This document shows, piece after piece, positions 14,286-17,092 of a DNA stretch of 17,092 bases. The position numbers and the translations under genes are program-made. Under the pieces are notes generated by a model that saw only the letters and a program-made list of their open reading frames with translations, was not told where the DNA came from and ran no database searches. The stretch comes from Nitrospinota bacterium (GTDB taxonomy: Bacteria > UBA8248). The stretch lies in the NCBI GenBank assembly GCA_029937135.1, contig JAPYQX010000024.1:1-17092 (forward strand), in the 5' to 3' direction. Within the stretch, counting starts at the first letter, position 1; each line of letters begins with the position of its first letter.

Positions 14286-15485
14286 ATGCCAACCACCGGA
14301 CGCGACCTGCTAGATGCCGCCCGGCAGGAAATCACCGAAATAACACCCGACGAAGTCGCCGCGCTTCAAAGCTCGGGCAACGAGTTCGCCCTGATCGACG
14401 TGCGCGAGCCCGACGAGTACCGGGGCGGCTATATCCCCGGCGCCGCCCATGTGTCGCGGGGTTTCCTCGAGCTCAAGATCGAGCAGGTCGTCCCCGAGCG
14501 CGCCACCCCGATCATCGCGTACTGCGCCGGCGGGGTCCGCTCCCTGCTCGCCGCCCAGGTGATGAAGACCATGGGCTACGACGACGTAAAATCCATGTCG
14601 GGCGGCTACTCCAAGTGGAAAGACCTGGGCCACACCGTCACCGTCGATAAACAAATGTCCTCCGAGCAGCTCGAGCGCTACTCGCGGCATTTCCTCCTCT
14701 CCCAAATCGGCGAGAAGGGCCAGGCCAAACTGCTGGACGCCAAGGTCCTCCTGATCGGCGCGGGCGGCCTCGGCTCCCCGACCGGCCTCTACCTCACCGC
14801 CATGGGCGTTGGCACCATCGGCATCATCGACATGGACGTGGTGGACATGAGCAACCTTCAGCGCCAGATCATTCACAACAACGACCGCGTCGGCACCTCG
14901 AAAGTCGAGAGCGCCAAGGCCACCCTCACCGCGCTGAATCCCGATGTGAACGTCATCACCATCGAGGAGCGCCTCGACCGCACGAACGCCCTCGAAATCC
15001 TGAAAGACTACGACATCATCGTGAACGGGGCCGACAACTTCCCGACCCGCTATCTCGTGAACGACGCCTGCGTATTTCTCGGCAAGCCGATTGTCGATGC
15101 GTCGATCTTCAAGTTTGAAGGCCAGGCCACCGTCTTCGACCCAGGGAACGGCGGACCCTGCTACCGGTGCCTGTATCCCGAGCCGCCGCCCCCCGGCATG
15201 GTCCCCTCGTGCGCGGACGCGGGCGTCCTCGGCGCCCTCTGCGGCACCATGGGCTCCATCCAGGCCACCGAGGTCGCCAAGCTCATCGTCGGCTTCGGCG
15301 AGCCCCTCGTGGGCAAGCTCCTGATGTACGATTCCCTCAAGAGCCAGTTCCGGGTGTTAAAGGCCCGGCGCGATCCCTCTTGCCCGGTGTGTGGCGACAA
15401 CCCGACGATCACCGAGCTCATCGACTACGAGTTCTTCTGCGGGTTGACCGAAGCCCCGGTTGGCGCCGAGGCGAACGGGCATTAG
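14286..15485 (+). CDS. N-terminal rhodanese fused to MoeB/ThiF-type sulfur-carrier adenylyltransferase
   Basis: A 399-residue two-domain protein. Residues 1-118 are a rhodanese domain with ALIDVREPDEY (35-45) and active loop YCAGGVRS (Cys 80). From residue 125 (SSEQLERYSRHFLL) it is an E1-like adenylyltransferase: GAGGLGS ATP loop (158-164), DMDVVDMSNLQRQ (182-194) with Arg 193, Lys 206, and GADNFPTRYL (248-257) with Asp 250. Two zinc CxxC pairs follow, C292/C295 and C366/C369, and a Cys at 309 in SCADAGVLG matches the E1-type Cys of MOCS3/Uba4. Such enzymes adenylate the C-terminal glycine of a small carrier (MoaD, ThiS, CysO) and pass sulfur to it. In MoeZ and MOCS3 the rhodanese is C-terminal; here the order is reversed. 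No carrier gene is in the window, so the pathway (molybdopterin, thiamin, cysteine, tRNA thiolation) is open. Confidence 0.92.
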   Translation: MPTTGRDLLDAARQEITEITPDEVAALQSSGNEFALIDVREPDEYRGGYIPGAAHVSRGFLELKIEQVVPERATPIIAYCAGGVRSLLAAQVMKTMGYDDVKSMSGGYSKWKDLGHTVTVDKQMSSEQLERYSRHFLLSQIGEKGQAKLLDAKVLLIGAGGLGSPTGLYLTAMGVGTIGIIDMDVVDMSNLQRQIIHNNDRVGTSKVESAKATLTALNPDVNVITIEERLDRTNALEILKDYDIIVNGADNFPTRYLVNDACVFLGKPIVDASIFKFEGQATVFDPGNGGPCYRCLYPEPPPPGMVPSCADAGVLGALCGTMGSIQATEVAKLIVGFGEPLVGKLLMYDSLKSQFRVLKARRDPSCPVCGDNPTITELIDYEFFCGLTEAPVGAEANGH

Positions 15486-15514
15486 CATTAAGGTGTAGGT
15501 GAAGTAGGGATTTC

Positions 15515-15547
15515 AAAACCCCGGCCCGATAGGGTCGGGGTTTTTTT
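15515..15547 (+). terminator. Strong rho-independent terminator
   Basis: ACCCCGGCCC (15518-15527), loop GATA, GGGTCGGGGT (15532-15541) form a 10-pair stem with one G-U pair, extendable by three A-T pairs, followed directly by a run of seven T. It lies 30 bases after the adenylyltransferase stop and ends that transcription unit. Confidence 0.92.
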
Positions 15548-15578
15548 GGTTGGTTGAAACTTTTCATAAGGCTTTCAT

Positions 15579-16244
15579 ATGGATGATATAATTCTCCAGC
15601 TCACAGGCGAAAGGACCGACCTATATCCCAAAACCCAGAAACTTATTTCCGACTTACATGAATCACTCGAAACAAAGAAAATTATTCCTTGGGCATTCCT
15701 TCTCACCTCAACCGGCTTAAAAATAACAAGACTTGACGGAAGACAGATTTCTTATTCTGGAATCAAATTTTCTGGGTCGCCGGAGCAGGTATTTTGGACA
15801 AGATTCATCGAACCTTTTCTTGAGGACGGCATAATCAATATTCTCGATACAATCGCTGAAGATTGCCTACAAGGAAGCCTTGACCCTACCCCCCACCTCG
15901 AAGAAGCGGTTGGACTCTACAAAATAATGACTATTAAAGTCTATAGACGAATGGTCCAGATAGACCGTAACTTACAGGGTGAGGGGTTTCCCGAAAAAGT
16001 CACCCCAAAAGATGCGAATTCAAAAATTGCTTCAATGGAACGATTTATTGATGGTCAGCTAAAAGTTAAAAAAGCACTCCTCCTCAAAAAACGTCCCGAC
16101 AACTGGACGGAAAAAATCAAATTATTTTACAACGAACATCAGTTTTTCTTTTATATATTGGCGTTAATACTTACCATCGCTGGCATATACCTAACATTAC
16201 AAAACAATAATATTTTTTTTCGAGGCACACCCATAAGGTATTAA
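15579..16244 (+). CDS. Unrecognised protein with C-terminal membrane segment, AT-rich
   Basis: A 221-residue protein that I do not recognise. The body (1-185) is soluble and rich in charged residues: a helix-like start (1-31), a short strand-rich part with LTSTGLKITRLDGRQISYSG (42-61), then mostly helical sequence with VYRRMVQIDRNLQGEGF (121-137) and a Lys-rich KVKKALLLKKRP (162-173). One hydrophobic segment, FFFYILALILTIAGIYLTL (189-207), sits close to the C-terminus, so it may be tail-anchored with the body in the cytoplasm. AAGG lies 7 bases before the ATG. Base and codon use are clearly richer in A/T than in all neighbours, and it stands alone between a terminator and a broken insertion sequence, so it was probably acquired by transfer. 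Confidence 0.75.
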   Translation: MDDIILQLTGERTDLYPKTQKLISDLHESLETKKIIPWAFLLTSTGLKITRLDGRQISYSGIKFSGSPEQVFWTRFIEPFLEDGIINILDTIAEDCLQGSLDPTPHLEEAVGLYKIMTIKVYRRMVQIDRNLQGEGFPEKVTPKDANSKIASMERFIDGQLKVKKALLLKKRPDNWTEKIKLFYNEHQFFFYILALILTIAGIYLTLQNNNIFFRGTPIRY

Positions 16245-16299
16245 TTTCATGCAATACGTAAAATTTATCGTTGACGAAACGCCTTTTGCATGCTGGGAT

Positions 16300-16660
16300 T
16301 GACCTGCCCCCCCAAAACCGGTCCATGCTGAATGGGAGGATTTTCGATACTCTTTCGGTGTGACCGCCCAATCTGGGGGGATATGCATAAGCAAGAAGCG
16401 TCATACACCTGAGCAGATCATATCCAAGCTGAGAGAAGCCGAAGTGCTGCTTTCCCAGGGCCAGAGCGTCCCTGCGGCCTGCAAGAGGATTGAGGTTTCA
16501 GAGCAGAGATGCGGGACGAGCTTTTGAATCGGGATATATTCTACACGCTGGATGAGGCGAAGATCCTGGTGGAGCGCTGGAGGCATGTCTACAACCGAAT
16601 CATGCCGCACAGTTCACTGGGCTACCGGCCTCCAGCACCTGAAACGAAAGAACCATGGCC
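16300..16660 (+). mobile_element. Remnant of an IS3-family insertion sequence, internally deleted
   Basis: TGACCTGCCCCCCC from 16300 resembles the left terminal repeat of many IS3-family elements, which begin with TG. Pieces of OrfA (16390-16506) and OrfB (from 16509) follow on the plus strand. I find no matching right terminal repeat before the cytochrome gene, so the right end is lost or too changed to see; the end given is where recognisable transposase sequence stops. The element cannot be active by itself. Confidence 0.7.
16390..16506 (+). pseudogene. IS3-family transposase OrfA, N-terminal fragment
   Basis: The frame reads SKKRHTPEQIISKLREAEV, continuing to CKRIEVSEQ at 16506, which is the start of the OrfA helix-turn-helix protein. 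The codon where ATG would be expected (16387-16389) is ATA, so the start seems lost. After 39 codons the OrfA sequence ends abruptly, in the middle of the helix-turn-helix, and the frame stops soon after (TGA at 16525-16527). Confidence 0.7.
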
Positions 16661-16793
16661 TCCGGGTATCGCTCACCTGCAAGACCACCCGCCGCCGGAG
16701 GCGGCATTCCGCTCAAGGAACACCCGCGACTGGAAATCACGCCTCCCCCGCAGGGGGCCCCCCTGCTGGAAGCGGCCTACTTCCAGACGCTGA
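16509..16793 (+). pseudogene. IS3-family transposase OrfB, C-terminal fragment
   Basis: The frame reads RDELLNRDIFYTLDEAKIL, then VYNRIMPHSSLGYRPPAP, the C-terminal end of the IS3-family integrase domain after the last catalytic Glu region. All of the DDE core upstream is missing. It lies in a different frame from the OrfA piece and joins it within a few bases, so one deletion removed the rest of OrfA and most of OrfB. The homology fades after PPAPETKEPWPPG (about 16660); the remaining codons to the stop at 16791 overlap the cytochrome gene 3' end and are probably not original. Confidence 0.72.
16750..16766 (-). terminator. GC hairpin after the cytochrome gene
   Basis: GCAGGGGG and CCCCCTGC are perfect arms one base apart, 10 bases beyond the cytochrome stop on its strand. 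Without a T run this is at best a weak terminator. Confidence 0.3.
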
Positions 16794-17092
16794 CGTAGGC
16801 CGCCAGATTCGAGAGGGTCTCGCCCCTTATGTTGGGAAAGCGCGGCATCGCGCGACGCCCTTTCCGGATGCGCTCGGCGACATGGCCGGCCGGAAGGGCC
16901 CGGCCCCTGAGGCGCGGGTTGCCGCCCCGGCCCGCGCCCGTCTCGCCATGGCACCGGGCGCAGGCGATGGCATAGACGGCGCGTGGCTCGGAGGTAGCGG
17001 GCGAGGTCCTGTCCTCAGAGGGCGCGATGAAATTCGAGAGCATGAAGAAGACGGCGCCGAGGATGAGCAGGGAGCCGGCCACGGCGGCGAGG
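16777..17092 (-). CDS. Membrane-anchored class I c-type cytochrome, 5' end cut by window edge
   Basis: The frame is open to the right edge; a GTG at 17080-17082 could be a start, giving 101 residues, but codons for Leu-Ala-Ala precede it and the true start may lie beyond the window. An N-terminal hydrophobic segment AGSLLILGAVFFMLSNFIAP (2-21 from the GTG) is a signal anchor that would place the domain in the periplasm. The heme-attachment site is CARCH (41-45), followed by GxTGAGRGGNPRLRG, and the distal axial Met is in RRAMPRFP (Met 79). The last helix, LSNLAAYVSVWK, ends a small cytochrome c (Cytochrome_CBB3/c6-like). It probably shuttles electrons to or from a membrane complex encoded outside the window. 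Confidence 0.87.
   Translation of the reverse strand, partial: LAAVAGSLLILGAVFFMLSNFIAPSEDRTSPATSEPRAVYAIACARCHGETGAGRGGNPRLRGRALPAGHVAERIRKGRRAMPRFPNIRGETLSNLAAYVSVWK

Noticed and set aside
14310..14876. Open minus-strand frame (188 codons) opposite the rhodanese-adenylyltransferase gene
   Set aside because: His/Gly/Asp-rich antisense sequence opposite conserved active-site regions.
1..17092. CRISPR array, tRNA, rRNA or a known defence system
   Set aside because: I saw no regularly spaced repeats, no cloverleaf or rRNA-like sequence, and no nuclease, helicase, reverse transcriptase or other defence domain in any credible gene.

Overview
The window is part of a bacterial chromosome, mostly GC-rich, with Gram-negative character: a lipid-linked polysaccharide cluster with a heptosyltransferase-type enzyme, and a membrane-anchored c-type cytochrome. 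The lineage cannot be fixed from the sequence alone. Gene style would fit an uncultured deltaproteobacterium-like, Nitrospinota-like or Tectomicrobia-like organism, which is only an impression.

Region 1 (1-9603, minus strand) is a compact surface-polysaccharide operon of eight genes. In transcription order they are: GT4 glycosyltransferase, GT4 glycosyltransferase, Wzx-type flippase, GT9 (heptosyltransferase-type) glycosyltransferase, GT4 glycosyltransferase, SAM-dependent methyltransferase, WbaZ-like GT4 glycosyltransferase, and the initiating polyprenyl-phosphate sugar phosphotransferase, which runs off the left edge. Nearly every junction is a stop/start overlap (ATGA, GTGA, TGATG) or a gap under 10 bases, so the genes are probably co-transcribed and translationally coupled. 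The products would load the first sugar on undecaprenyl phosphate, extend and methylate the repeat unit, and flip it to the periplasm. No polymerase or chain-length regulator is visible here.

Region 2 (9604-15547, plus strand) starts after a 341-base divergent intergenic region. It carries a small ABM-fold protein, an MFS transporter, two tandem beta-hydroxyacid dehydrogenase paralogues, a single-domain rhodanese, and a protein with an N-terminal rhodanese fused to a MoeB/ThiF-type adenylyltransferase. The two dehydrogenases are about 46% identical and the two rhodanese domains also about 46% (my hand counts), so two paralogue pairs stand side by side. The rhodanese/E1-like pair looks like a sulfur-carrier activation and sulfur-transfer module. 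A strong intrinsic terminator closes the region. The leader of the first dehydrogenase has nested inverted repeats ending at its ribosome binding site.

Region 3 (15548-16776) looks like accessory DNA. It holds an AT-rich gene for an unrecognised 221-residue protein with a C-terminal membrane segment, then a decayed IS3-family element that has lost its middle, leaving the start of OrfA joined to the end of OrfB.

Region 4 (16777-17092, minus strand) is the C-terminal part of a membrane-anchored class I c-type cytochrome cut by the right edge. No tRNA, rRNA or CRISPR array was seen.
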